From: Alopecurus myosuroides
Taxonomy: Eukaryota; Streptophyta; Magnoliopsida; Poales; Poaceae
Direction: 5' to 3'
DNA length: 64,000 nucleotides
NCBI GenBank assembly: GCA_028641055.1
Contig: CM054058.1
Location: 502,713,919 to 502,777,918 of the forward strand
Position numbers and translations under genes: made by a program. Each line of letters opens with the position of its first letter. Within the stretch, counting starts at the first letter, position 1. The notes below the pieces were generated by a model. The model did no database searches, had not been told where the DNA came from, and saw nothing but the letters and a program-made list of their open reading frames with translations. Positions 11,501-21,440 of the stretch are shown piece by piece.

Positions 11501-12418
11501 GGGAAATTTTTCTCCCACCTTCAAGCTGGTGATGGCCGCAATCTTTTTCTCGAACTCGACGTTCGAGAGCTCTTCACGGCTCACACGACTGGGATCCTCA
11601 GAGCCTTGGTATTCCCACATCGTGGAGGGCCTGTGCTGCAGAGGTTGAATTCTGCGCTTGAGAAAGATACCCGCCAGGTGCAGCCCGTTGAGCACGACTC
11701 CAGCAGCTTGATCACGGAGGGCTGCCACCCTTGCGAGTAGTGGCGTGACGACCTGGGTTTCTTCAGCCGACAACTTGTGCGCCCAGGATTTCCGCCTCTT
11801 CAAGACAGCGAACGGGTGGAATTCCTCGATCCCACCCGAGCTGTTGTCGATGACGTAAAACCACTTTTTTCTCCAGCCCTGGGCGGAGTCGATGAAGTAC
11901 ATGCTGAAGTAGCTATTCTCCGATTTTGCTTGAATCCCGAAGCCACCCGTGCGAAGCGGCTCGCCAAGCTCAGATTCCACCCGCGATTTCTCGCGGAAGA
12001 TCCGGACTTTCAAGAGGGCCTTCCAGAGGCCCCAGTGTGGGCGAATGCCCAAAAAGCATTCGCAGAATACAATGAAGCACGATATGTGCTGCACTGCATT
12101 CGGGGAAAGATCGTGGAGCTGTATGCCATAAACATACAGCAATGCCACGAGGAATGGATGGAGGGGAAGAGAAAGACCGCGCGACACGTGGTCCGCGAAG
12201 ACCACGCGTTCGTTCGCGTGCGGGTTGGGTACCTCCTCCTTCTTGCCGAGGCGCACCCGCTTCTCGGACTCCGCCGGCAGCAGCCCCTCCCGCTGCATCT
12301 CCTTGATGCTTTTCGCCGTGGTGTTGGGCGAACGCCAGTCGCCCGAGCGCGGTGCAGGCTATGCCGAAACTTCTCCCGACGCTGAAACGGCAGTGCCACG
12401 TTTCTTGCCTCCCGCCAT
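8506..12418 (-). CDS. Antisense spliced gene in the gypsy 3' region (PF04195-like protein)
   Basis: Minus-strand gene opposite the element's own genes. Exons placed by GT-AG sites with agreeing phase: 12418-11453, 11372-11029, 10939-10756, 10486-10372, 10299-10066, 9992-9538, 9311-9083, 9014-8506 (3,036 nt, 1,011 codons). If the weak donor at 9537 is not used, the sixth exon ends at a stop at 9526 (769 codons). Exon 1 encodes a domain I recognise as the 'putative gypsy type transposon' family (PF04195): NERVVFADHVSRGLSLPLHP, LHDLSPNAVQHIS, CECFLGIRPHWGLWK. Exon 2 is acidic with HHKRRR. Exons 4-7 are Ala/Glu-rich and likely coiled coil. The only lesion found is TAG 12359-12361 at codon 20; an in-frame ATG at 12298 follows it. 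Molecular function is unknown. Confidence 0.75.
9384..9410 (+). repeat. PPT-like repeat, copy 1
   Basis: A 27-bp motif starting CTCGGGGGCTACTCCC and containing the inverted repeat CTCCCATCGGGAG. Its first 12 bases equal the polypurine-tract junction just before the 3' LTR (13642-13653). It lies in an intron of the antisense gene. Confidence 0.85.
10525..10735 (+). repeat. Tandem PPT-like repeat, copies 2 and 3
   Basis: Two units of about 107 bp, each holding the same 27-bp CTCGGGGGCTACTCCC motif (10564-10590 and 10671-10697), each preceded by GAGCCT and a dyad and followed by GTGCACCCGATAA. The second unit contains the 16-bp perfect palindrome CGATCGCATGCGATCG at 10647-10662. Both lie in the antisense gene's intron between 10756 and 10486. 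Confidence 0.85.
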
Positions 12419-13640
12419 CACTGCTAAGCACGAGCTTGAGGAGAGAAGGAAGACGAGCGCGAGGAAGAAGACGAACTGGAAGACGAAGGCTGGGAAAGAT
12501 TCACCGTTCCACCAAGACCCATATTTATACACGGGGCTACTCGATCCTGGCCATTCGATGCGCCACGTGGCGTCCATCGCTGCCACCACGTGCGAAGACG
12601 AAACGAGGAGGCGGTGGATGCTTTTTCCTGCCACGATCTTAACGGAGGATCGTGGGCATTTACTGTGCAGTTCGCGTAAAAACCGGAAACGACGCCTCGT
12701 TTCCGGTCAAAAAGCTCACAAAGTGGGCCAGCTCTTCTGCTCTCACTCCGTCACGTCCCATCGGGAGGATAAAAGTGCGCCATGACGTCATTGCGTGCAT
12801 CATTAAGCTGGGAAATCTTTCGATTGAAAAGTTCAAAACGCGAAAATAACTTCGCATGAACAAAAATCCTTCGAATAAAAGTCTAAACACGAAAAGATAA
12901 CTTCGTATGGACAAATAATGAAGTGAAATATCACAGGAAAAAATACCCTACACACGGAAATTCTTTCGTATGGGCACGATATCCCAGACATGAAAACTCT
13001 TTCATATGGGTGTAAAACTCCTAACACGAAAACTCTTTCGTATAGACAAGGAACTACAAACCCAAAACTGCGCGAGTGGGCAGATCCTGCCACTCATTCA
13101 CACGATGTTTGCACGTCATAAACCTGGATTGTTCAGCCGACTAGGCACATCCGGATGCCATATTCTTTCGAATATGAAGGTAAGACCTGAAAGATCTCTC
13201 TTAAGGGCCTGGAATCGCACTCAAGCTGCGTCCTCCGGTATGATATCGTGTCAACAACACGAAGAAAAATCCTAGCGGACGCGCCGGGTACCCCCATAGT
13301 TTAAGTTCGACTCGGTAAGACCATTACGGCCCAGTCGCAACAATCACCTCATCGGGTTCGAGTCGGAGGTCTCGAATCTGTGTAGGCCAGAACTGTTTTT
13401 GCCCTAGTCGCAATTAATTGGCCCTGAACTTTCGGGAAAGCTGAGCTACTGCGCCATATCTTCTGCGAAAAACAGCCATACAAACAGGCACTTTTTCATT
13501 ACTCGATACTCGGGTACAAAACTCATCACACAGGGTATACGCCCTCCAAACAAGAAGCAACCAATACTGGTTATCCAAGGGCAATAGAAGCAAAAAAAGT
13601 TTGACCGTCTACTCGACTGGAGAATCCCAATCGAGCAAAC
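12419..13640. other. Non-coding 3' region of the gypsy element with degenerate tandem repeats
   Basis: Upstream (promoter) side of the antisense gene and downstream end of the sense transcript. At about 12835-13050 there are four to five decayed repeats of roughly 40-50 bp with the core 'CACGAAAACTCTTTCGTATG', which contains its own short inverted repeat (CGAAA...TTTCG). Apart from this no coding sequence is supported; open frames here read through the repeats. Confidence 0.55.
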
Positions 13641-13653
13641 GCTCGGGGGCTAC
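13641..13653 (+). other. Polypurine tract of the first gypsy element
   Basis: GCTCGGGGGCTAC directly abuts the 3' LTR, the position where plus-strand cDNA synthesis is primed. The motif recurs at three internal sites of the same element. Confidence 0.7.
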
Positions 13654-14146
13654 TAACGAAGGAATGGATACTAGACCCTGCGGGAAAGGACACCCCCATC
13701 TCCGGCCCAAGGTTAAGGCCCAAGAGGAGGAGCCCTTGGAGTGCCGAAAGGCCCATGTGAAGCCCACCCGCAATACCTTGCGGGCTAAGTTAGGAAACCT
13801 GTAACCGACATAGGGTGAGAGTTCGAGTCCTCTCCAGGTAGGGTTTGAGACCTGGCCACCTATATAAGGCCAGGAGAGCCACCGGTAGAGGACCAAGCAA
13901 TACCGCAATCCCAAAGCCTTGAGCTCGAGATCTTATTCTCGACTTGAGCCACCACCATTGTAACCGATCTACTCGAGTAATACAGATCAACAGAAGCAGG
14001 AGTAAGGGTTTTACCTCTACGAGGGCCCCGAACCTGGGTAAATCTTGCCCCCTGTTTAGCCGACGATCGCCACCAGCGCTCATGGGTTCTCCTACTCGAA
14101 ACCCGATAGGGTCACCTGAGGGATTTGCCGAACAACGGATTCGACA
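13654..14146 (+). repeat. 3' LTR of the first gypsy element
   Basis: 493 bp, beginning TAACGAAGG (TG to TA change) and ending CA. It has the TATA box TATATAA at 13861-13867. It carries the 19 bp missing from the 5' copy. The in-frame ATG at 1711 of the 5' LTR is AGG here. Otherwise it is almost identical to 1386-1859. Confidence 0.93.
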
Positions 14147-14151
14147 CTAAG

Positions 14152-14850
14152 GCCGCCCCTAATGGGACTTGGAACACCTCGTTCTGAAGAACATTTGGAG
14201 AGGCGGAGGAGGCAACATGGACCGAGCTTAGAGTGGCACACCCGGGCCCCCTAATTGGGGGCCGGATAATGTTGAGTGGAATTTGGCCCCTGCTGGACTT
14301 TTTTTAGTTGAAATGGCGTACCGCTGCCTCTTCCATGGGCCTGGTGCCTCGTGGTGCACACCTTTGTGGAAAGCCCCCTCACTTTAAAAATCAAGATCTT
14401 TGTCTGCAACTTCTACGTGACTGCCTCCCTTCGGGGGGTGGAAGTGCGGAAACACCAGGGGCTGGGTAATGGTATGTGTCCATTATGTGGGATCCCCGAG
14501 ACGGAACCCATATAATGTTCACATGTCATGCGGCCCTGTTCCTCTTGAATTTCGTCCATGAGGCACTTGGGCCGGATGGCTGGCCTTTGACCCCGACGAG
14601 TTGCCGGAGGCCCATGCGAATCGAACCTGGAGGAGGCATCAGCTCTTCTAGGTCGTTTTCGCTGGGAAGACGTGGACGCTTTGGACGATTTGAATCTTTT
14701 TGCGACGAGCTGCTTACTTTGTGTTTAAATTTGTTCCTTTCTTGCAGCAGCGACACCCGTTATGTAGACATCGGGACTGGGCTCAGCTGGACGCCATGTT
14801 GAATCTTCTTGTAGCAACAGCTTGTCATATCTCGTCGCCACCTAGGAGAT
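14152..14850 (+). pseudogene. LINE ORF2 3'-terminal remnant (zf-RVT region)
   Basis: Decayed end of a non-LTR retrotransposon reverse-transcriptase protein, readable only by switching frames. In order: RTFGEAEEATWTEL (about 14191), a KIKIF segment (about 14387), GVEVRKHQGLGNGMCPLCG and PETEP (about 14436-14505), FTCHAALFLLNFVHEALGP (about 14518), and HRDWAQLDAML (about 14768). This is the order of the zinc-binding zf-RVT domain (PF13966) and tail of grass LINEs. Several frameshifts and stops are present. No poly-A tail or target duplication could be fixed. Confidence 0.7.
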
Positions 14851-14942
14851 GAACCCTTTGTGTCAGCGGAGTTGGCCCATTACTCTCCGCCTTGGAACCT
14901 CCCTTTTGTCTTCTCGCCCCCTACGTACATCACTTGGGCTTA

Positions 14943-15854
14943 GAGCATCTCCAGCCGTTGGCGCCTCCCAGGGCGTTTTTTGGCCGAAAATTTAGCCGCT
15001 TGGGGGCTGTCGGCGCTATTTTCTGCGTGGGGGCGGCGTTTCCCAGCCTGACCCCATCCGAACAAGGAGAAAGTACGCGAAAATTTGAAAAACCTATAAA
15101 GAATACGAACTTTTGACCAAATTTTAGGCGATTTCATTACAAGTGACCGACATATAGGCGATTTTTACTTAGTACATGCAATTTGTTTTTTAAAAAGCGG
15201 CTAGTTCATGCCGAGGGCCTTGTACATCTGGGTGTAGTCGCCGCCGCCGCCGTCAGAGTCGCTCGGCGGCTCGTCCTTTGGGACACGACTGGAGCTCGGA
15301 CTTGGGTCGCCGACGTGTAGCGGCGGGGTAGGGAAGGCGCCATCGTCGTTGTCGCTGTCGCAGAGGACGACGGCATCGCTGGCCTACGGAGCGCGCCTTT
15401 CGTTGACGACGATGATGTCGCTTCAAGTCCGGCGACGCGGCGGCGCTTCCTCTGGCGCGGCCTTGACGATGGCAAGAGGAACGGGAGCATCTGCGGACGA
15501 GCGACACTTCCTCCCTCTGCTCAGTTGTGGCTCGATGCATGGCGTCTGGACTGACCAGCGTCGTCAATGTGCGCGAGAGCCGAGACGATGAGGGCGACTG
15601 GTTCTGGCTCACTGACAGGGCGGGGCCACAGGCGGGTGAAACGACCCGACATTGTTTTCGCGCCTTTCCCCCTTCCGCCGGCTCCCCGGCTGCCCCCTGG
15701 CGCGTTGGGTTCGGCCTGGATATGCCGGCTCAATTTTCGGCCCAGACCAGCGCTACTTGGCCTTGTGGGAGTGCAGATGGGCGAAAAACTGAGTGTCGAC
15801 GCAAAAAAAAAGGCCTCCTTGTGGGGAAGCTCGTGGGGGCGGTTGGAGATGCTC
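14943..15854. mobile_element. Non-autonomous TIR DNA transposon, PIF/Harbinger-like
   Basis: Ends are inverted: GAGCATCTCCAGCCG on the left and, read from the right, GAGCATCTCCAACCG (14 of 15 match). It is flanked by TTA (14940-14942) and TTG (15855-15857), a near match to the 3-bp TWA duplication of PIF/Harbinger elements. The GC-rich middle (about 15200-15620) has a minus-strand coding look, with a plausible C-terminus reading DEPPSDSD...DYTQMYKALGMN before a TAG near 15207, but no complete gene. No DDE transposase motif is visible. Confidence 0.55.
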
Positions 15855-16673
15855 TTGCTTGTCCGACGCCCCATCAGACTTTACTATGTGTTTTTCTTTT
15901 CTTTTGTTGTTCAAACCATGTTGTATGAACTTGCCCCTGGACGAAAAGCATATTCCGGTATATCTTAAAAGAGATACGTAACATTATATAAATTAATAAA
16001 AAGAGAACCTGCTCTCCTGATAGAGCCAGTAGTAGGAGTATATACATTTCGTAGAGGACCAATGGACCACGCTCGGTTGGCTGGCACATCCATTTTGACA
16101 CGTCCATCAAAAGTGGCTCGCCACATTTCAGGTGGGGATCCAGGGACAGGCATGGTATGGTCCAACGGTGTGACGGCCTCAAAAGTGTCCATATACGTAC
16201 CCCCGTTGAATATATAGGTACCAACTGTATGTCGGCACCTATATTTTTGTGTGATTGATCTGCCACTAGTAGGTTTCGACTGGCCTAGGTACTGAACTTG
16301 ATTACGACTCACCAAAATTTAGCACCATTGCCCTTGCAGTACGTACCTAAATTCGGACGGCATGTCCGCGTCGAGCAGGAGGCAGACGGTCTGAGATCAC
16401 GCTCGGGGTAAGTACAATCTCATTCCAGCCAGCCTTCGCAATAAACGCACCGGTCGACGGGTACGTACGTAGCATTGCACATTGAAAGTCCCAACAAGAT
16501 ATAGCCTACCAACGTCGACATACTCGTGCAAATTTGGCTGAAAGCAGTGTAAATTTGACGGGTACGTAGTATGTTGGAAGAAACTTTGGCTGAAAGCGGT
16601 GTAAATTTGTGCCGCGCGTGCAAGAAACAAGAGGAAGAAAATATTGAAAATGTTATCAACATCGTGGGCGAGA
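15855..16673. other. Unassigned intergenic sequence
   Basis: No supported gene. The only structure noted is a short duplication, 'TTTGGCTGAAAGC(A/G)GTGT' followed by AAATTTG, at about 16532-16556 and 16585-16609. Open frames are short and unrecognised. Confidence 0.5.
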
Positions 16674-16676
16674 TAA

Positions 16677-17029
16677 GAGCATGTACAACGCGGACGCTTA
16701 TTTAGGGACGCTAGGCATTTTTTCCAAGCCGATCGGTAGTTGCGTCATCCGATCCTGGTTGATATGCGCTTAGTTACGAGCGTCGACTGGATGCAGAGGC
16801 TGGGTTTTCCGTTTCCAAAAAAAAAGAAAAAAAACGAGCGTCGACGCAAAACAGAGGGTCTGACGCTTCCGTATAATATAGCTTGCGGCAGAAAAATCGG
16901 AACGAGCAGTTGCGCCGAAAATAAGAGGCCTGCACTGGGGCCATGGACTCCTCTGTCGAACGCTAGGATTAGTTTACCTTCTTTTCTTTGCTTAAACACC
17001 TAAACAAGCGACCACCATTGTACGTGCCC
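16677..17029. mobile_element. Tourist-like MITE (TAA target duplication)
   Basis: 353 bp. The left end GAGCATGTACAACG matches the reversed right end GGGCACGTACAATGG with a few changes. Perfect 3-bp TAA copies flank it (16674-16676 and 17030-17032), as expected for PIF/Harbinger-derived MITEs. An A-rich run lies inside (about 16818-16834). No coding content. Confidence 0.7.
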
Positions 17030-17032
17030 TAA

Positions 17033-17719
17033 GTTACAAACTCCGCGTCTGGGCAGAGTAGGCAGTTTGGCAAATGCAGAAGTCGTGTACGTGGGTACTT
17101 CTTTCGGACTCCCGGCTCTAATTTATTCATGGTCCTTAGATAAAATATGTGTTTCAAAATTAGTTTTAAGCTGGAGATCTACTACAACTCTAAGTACATA
17201 CCCAACGGTTCAACCCAAAAGGGACCGAAATCGGTCCTTATTTGGTCCGTTTAGCAGGTCCGTGGACCAATGCTAGGCTAGACCCCGATTTGTGAGCAAA
17301 CAGGGTGGGATGCTGTGCACATGGGCGCATATGGCACAGGAGAGCGAAAAACTGGGTTAAGTGGAAAAAAAGGGTGTGGCTGCAAATGGGTCAGGAGGAC
17401 CATGCGCGCGTCCACGGATCACCCTAAAGACAATCCAAACTTGGGGCACGTTTGGGGGAAAGTGGAGCTGTCCTCCCCCTGTGTTCCGCTTAGGGGACGT
17501 TGGGATGCAGTTTTTTTTTTCCAAATTGGTACGAGTGGACAAAAAGGACCGTTTGGAGGGGGGAGGGGAGCGATGGGTTTGCTCCCTACTAGAATTTAGA
17601 CGATTATATTATCTCCGGATTGCGACCCTCCCCAATGCATCATCACGAGTTCACAAATATTTAGACATATCCGAGTACAACTCGGCATGCGCATTTGGGT
17701 CGGGGTCAAGCTACACTTC
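17033..17719. other. Unassigned intergenic sequence
   Basis: No supported gene or RNA. A self-complementary patch with GGTCC repeats near 17225-17265 and a T-run at about 17510-17520 are visible, but no ends or duplication define an element. Confidence 0.5.
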
Positions 17720-17721
17720 TA

Positions 17722-17935
17722 CTCCATCTGTCCTTAAATTTTGACCACCTCTATAGAAAATAATATCAAAATATATGATATGAAATCCGTGTATTATGAA
17801 AGTATTTCAAAATGAATCTAGTGATACCAATTTAGTGTCACAAATATTGTTGTAGTTTCCATATAAAGTTGGTCAAAGTTTAAATATTTGACTTCCATAA
17901 AAGGAAAGTGTACACTTATTTGAAGACGGAGGGAG
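17722..17935. mobile_element. Stowaway MITE 1
   Basis: 214 bp from CTCCATCTGTCC to the inverted end GACGGAGGGAG, flanked by TA (17720-17721 and 17936-17937). Ends and TA duplication are diagnostic of Tc1/mariner-derived Stowaway MITEs. The body is AT-rich, with partial self-complementarity around 'TTGACC...GGTCAA'. Confidence 0.88.
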
Positions 17936-18015
17936 TATGTGCAAAGACTGACCTGGAAGGAATACCCGAAATAAATTAAAATCAGCACGTTCCGAAAAAT
18001 AGATGCAATATTGTA

Positions 18016-18144
18016 CTCCCTGCGTGCCAAATTAGGTGTCGTGTATTTGTCAAAATATAGATGTATCTATACACTAAACTAAACTGTGTCTAGATACATC
18101 CATATTTTGACAAATATGTGACACCTAATTTGGGACGGGCGGAG
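18016..18144. mobile_element. Stowaway MITE 2 (near-perfect hairpin)
   Basis: 129 bp, flanked by TA (18014-18015 and 18145-18146). The left half CTCCCTGCGTGCCAAATTAG pairs with the right half over most of its length, including ATTTGTCAAAATATAGATGT, so the transcript would form one long hairpin. Ends differ slightly from the Stowaway consensus. Confidence 0.9.
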
Positions 18145-18146
18145 TA

Positions 18147-18721
18147 CTATGTTATATCCTAGAAATAATTGAATTAGTAGTTTATATAGGAAAAATTGAC
18201 TCTCTTTTACCCTTTTGGGCCAGGCTTGGTCTTGGGCTAGGGCTTGCTTTTCAAAGCCTAGTCTGAAACCCGGCGAGACCGAGGATATATATTCAGGTAC
18301 CATTTTATATTAAGTTATAAAGAGTAGTGTTCCACAAAGTTAAAGTAAAGTTGCAAGTGGGACGGGACTATCCACCTATCCCGCAGCCCATCCCGTTAAC
18401 ACAGCCCACAAAACTGTTTCGTGGACACTCGCCATGTTTAGTGGGTTTAAGCGGTCAATCCCTGTTGTCCCGTTTTGTCCTACAACAACAAATTGCACGA
18501 ACACACACCATGGAAACGTTGTGAGACATATCCTCGTCCGCACGAAACGTATAGGGATGAGGTTTTTATGGGTCCCGTGGATCCCATCTATCCCACCTCC
18601 TAATATCCCATTTAACCCAACTACATCCGGCGGCAAGAATAGGTGGATGCGGGCTGCCCACAACCATCCCACTTGCATTCGTAAGTTAAAGTAAAACTTG
18701 TCTAAGAATTGTCCTTGTATT
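18147..18721. other. Unassigned sequence between two MITEs
   Basis: No supported gene. About 18355-18640 is rich in repeated 'TATCCC', 'CCCATCCC' and 'GGGACGGG' words, reminiscent of degenerate hAT-type MITEs, but no ends or target duplication were found. Confidence 0.4.
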
Positions 18722-18723
18722 TA

Positions 18724-18847
18724 CTCCCTCCGTTCAACAATAGATGACTTCCACATATATAGATATAGATGTATCTAGACATATTTTAGTGTCTAGATAC
18801 ATTCATATATAGATATGTAGAAGTCATCTATTGTTGAACGGAGGGAG
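18724..18847. mobile_element. Stowaway MITE 3 (near-perfect hairpin)
   Basis: 124 bp, flanked by TA (18722-18723 and 18848-18849). Ends are CTCCCTCCGTTCAACAATAG and its exact inverted copy; the arms pair through 'ATGACTTC' and 'TCTAGACA'. It lies about 165 bp beyond the stop codon of the KCS gene, on its 3' side. Confidence 0.93.
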
Positions 18848-19012
18848 TACACGTTTGATATCTCGGTGCACAATAATTTTCATATGTAATTTACATTTGT
18901 CTGTCGAGAAATAGAAACTTTAGAATATCCATTTTACAAGCAGGACACATACTTGATACTCTCGGTCGACGGCGTTTCTCCAACCATTAAAGTTCGAGAG
19001 CGTCAAGTAAGA

Positions 19013-20575
19013 TTACATATAGGATTTTATATGTTTATGTAGTAAGTTTATCGAGTAATAACATTGTTCAGAGAATAATAAGGTATGTAACATATATTGG
19101 GACACGAAGATGCAATCCTCTGGGTTGGCGTTAATGCTTGAGACGTCGGGAATGTGGACCGGATACTTGTGGATGGTGGTAGCCCACGGCCCATCGGCGT
19201 TTGGCGCGGGCTCGATGCACTCCCACGCCGCACTGTTGCACTTGAATCCCGACCCGAACCCGATCATCCACACGCGGTCGCCCTTGCGCATGCGGCCCTT
19301 GGCCTCGATGTAGGCGAGCTCGTACCAGAGCGAGCTGCTGGACGTGTTCCCGAACCGGTGCAGCGTCATGCGCGACGCCTCCACCTGCTCGTCGGAGAGG
19401 CGGAGGCTCCTCTGCAGCTCGTCGATGACCGCGCGGCCGCCGGCGTGGATGCAGAAGTGCTCGAACGCCGCGCGGAAGTCCGGGATATACGGCTTGACGC
19501 GCCTGCCGACCAGCTTCCGTCCGACGAAGGAGAAGAGGAACATGAGCTGCTCGCGGGCCGGCAGGACGAGCGGGCCGATCGCGGTGATGTTGGCCTTGAG
19601 CGAGTCGCCGGCGATGCTCATCAGGTCCTTGCTGAGGTTGATCCCGCGGTGGCCCTCGGCGTCCTCCTCCTGGTACACGCACCCGTACGAGCTGTCCTTG
19701 GCGCCGGTCAGCGTGCGCACGACGTGCCTGAGCCGGAACCGGGCCTTGGCGGGCGACGTCGACAGCAGCGCGGCCGCCCCGCCGATGCGGAAGAGGCAGT
19801 TGGGCAGGAGCATCGCGCGCTCCGTCCCGAGGTAGTAGTTGGGCGTGATGGTCTCCGTGGACACGACCAGCGCGCGCGCGCCGCGGGGAGCCACCTGCAG
19901 GAGGTTCCTCGCGAGCTCCACGGCGACGAGCCCCGCGCTGCACCCCATGCCGGAGAGGTGCACGCTGCGGACGTCGCACCGCAGCTTGTACCGGTTCACG
20001 ATCGTGTCGACCAGGGACGGGACGGGGCAGAAGAGGCTGCAGTTGACGACGAGGATGTCGATGTCGTCGGGCGCGATGCCGGTCTTGGCGAGCAGATCGT
20101 CGATTGCCGAGAAGGCGACGAGCTGGAACTCGTCGCGAGCGGCGTCGAGGGTGCTGTACTTGTACGTGCCGACGATGTGGTGCCCGGGGGGCAGGCAGGT
20201 CTCGTCCCCGAGGCCCGAGCGTTCGAGGAGGCGCGTCATGAACCGGAGGCTCCGCTCGCTGAAGGCCGGGTGCTGCCTGGCGTGCTCCAGGAAGCTGGAG
20301 AAGGGGATGCGCCAGGTGTACGGGGTGCGACAGCAGGCGTAGTCGACCAGGTACACCGCGCGCGGGCGCAGCATCAGGTACACGATGGCCGCTGCCGTCG
20401 GGAGGAAGCAGGCCAAGAATAGGTTCACTGGCCGGATCAATTCACCTAGCCGGCCAGCCAGCTCCCCCGGCATGATCCGCGCCGCCGCGACGAGCGCGGC
20501 AGCGGCGAGCGGGACGGTGAGACCCTTGGAATGAGTCGGCCGGCTCATGCTGCCGCAGCTTGATCGTTGCTGCAT
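19013..20575 (-). CDS. 3-ketoacyl-CoA synthase (FAE1/KCS family)
   Basis: Catalyses the first, rate-limiting condensation of very-long-chain fatty-acid elongation (acyl-CoA + malonyl-CoA), in the ER membrane, feeding wax, cutin, suberin or sphingolipid synthesis. 520 residues from the first in-frame ATG at 20575; ATG at 20548 is an equally likely start. Two hydrophobic segments (about residues 21-33 and 46-70) precede VYLVDYACC. The catalytic triad is present: Cys212 in SGMGCSAGL, His377 in HAGGR, Asn410 in RFGNTSSSSLWYELAY. Also seen are ERSGLGDETC and GFGSGFKCNSA. It is intronless and GC-rich, as is usual for grass KCS genes. Oddity: after the usual C-terminus YPVHIPDV about 40 extra residues follow, suggesting the ancestral stop was lost. 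The substrate class cannot be told by eye. Confidence 0.92.
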   Translation of the reverse strand: MQQRSSCGSMSRPTHSKGLTVPLAAAALVAAARIMPGELAGRLGELIRPVNLFLACFLPTAAAIVYLMLRPRAVYLVDYACCRTPYTWRIPFSSFLEHARQHPAFSERSLRFMTRLLERSGLGDETCLPPGHHIVGTYKYSTLDAARDEFQLVAFSAIDDLLAKTGIAPDDIDILVVNCSLFCPVPSLVDTIVNRYKLRCDVRSVHLSGMGCSAGLVAVELARNLLQVAPRGARALVVSTETITPNYYLGTERAMLLPNCLFRIGGAAALLSTSPAKARFRLRHVVRTLTGAKDSSYGCVYQEEDAEGHRGINLSKDLMSIAGDSLKANITAIGPLVLPAREQLMFLFSFVGRKLVGRRVKPYIPDFRAAFEHFCIHAGGRAVIDELQRSLRLSDEQVEASRMTLHRFGNTSSSSLWYELAYIEAKGRMRKGDRVWMIGFGSGFKCNSAAWECIEPAPNADGPWATTIHKYPVHIPDVSSINANPEDCIFVSQYMLHTLLFSEQCYYSINLLHKHIKSYM

Positions 20576-20639
20576 TCTGTTACTAGGAGCAGTAGTACTA
20601 GTTATAGTGTCAGTGAGCCCAAAATGTAGCACGGTGTGA

Positions 20640-21420
20640 TATCAACGTCAGTCAGCTGCGCATTTAGTGCAGTATAACCTCACGACTCGCGGACATATGT
20701 ATGAGATCAAATCTCTGTCCACCCGAGCAGAAGCTTTTTTCATGGTAGGATGAGTCGCGACAGGTCGAATAAGTCCGGATCATGGTAAAAGAGATCATAA
20801 GCCATCTCTACTAGCTAGCCGATGCCCCTAAATTTAGAGGAGCAAAACGCTTTCTTATATTTTAGAGGAGTAAATTTGCTGCTCTAATTTTAGACAGTTT
20901 CTAGCCCATGCCTCATATTTACGCCCTCAAAATAGTTTGAATTTAAATTGGTTAATAAAACGGCTAAAAACATGATTCAAATAACTACAAACTCATTCAA
21001 ACTACAACCTAATCATCTAAAAACATGAGCCACTCGTTCGTCGCTGTCCTCATCGCTGGCGGCCATTCTCGTGTCCACGTCAGCGGTGGTGGCCTCGGCC
21101 ATCAGCGCATTCCATTCCACGCCGCCGGGGAAGTGCGCATTCTCCTCCTTGTTGTCGCCGCCGGTGAGGTCGACGACCGATGTATATGGCCGTGCACTGC
21201 CTGGATCGATCTTTACGTAGACCTTCGGCTATTTCTTCACGCACAGGGGCTCCTCGTCGATCTGTTGCGGAAATTTTAGCCGAAGGGATTCCATGCGCTC
21301 TGCCCGAGGCCCTCCCACAACACGAAAAAAAAAACCAATACTCTTTGCGTGCCTCGCGGTCCTCCCATGCATATTTTCATGCGTTGGCCTTCTAGGGGTT
21401 GACGGGCCCCAAATCAGTAG
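20640..21420. other. KCS upstream region with unassigned repeat-like sequence
   Basis: Contains the KCS promoter (minus-strand reading); I see no strong TATA box, only a TTATACT-like site near 20675. From about 20790 the sequence 'ATCTCTACTAGCTAGCC' followed by 'TTTAGAGGAG' repeats looks like the end of a decayed PIF/Harbinger-type element, but no matching second end was found. The short plus-strand open frames at 21025-21395 have no recognised domain. Confidence 0.35.
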
Positions 21421-21440
21421 CTAGCTGACTAATGGGTGTT

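Larger units (their letters stand above)
1386..14146 (+). mobile_element. Complete Ty3/gypsy LTR retrotransposon (Tat-type), gag-pol decayed
   Basis: A 12.76-kb element bounded by LTRs 1386-1859 and 13654-14146 and by a perfect 5-bp target duplication CTAAG (1381-1385 and 14147-14151). Domain order is gag, protease, RT, RNase H, integrase, which is the gypsy order. It is followed by about 5.4 kb of 3' sequence holding an antisense spliced gene. Antisense genes with a PF04195-like domain are a known trait of grass Tat-lineage elements. The sense genes carry at least four frameshifts and four stop codons. The LTRs differ by about eight substitutions plus one 19-bp indel by eye, so insertion is fairly recent. 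The element lies against LINE-derived sequence on its right side. Confidence 0.93.

Noticed and set aside
19131..19979. 282-codon minus-strand frame overlapping KCS
   Set aside because: Arg/Ala-rich out-of-frame reading of the same gene.
19154..20422. 422-codon plus-strand open frame opposite the KCS gene
   Set aside because: It is the GC-rich shadow of the KCS coding strand; composition is skewed, no domain is visible and the KCS catalytic residues are all on the other strand.
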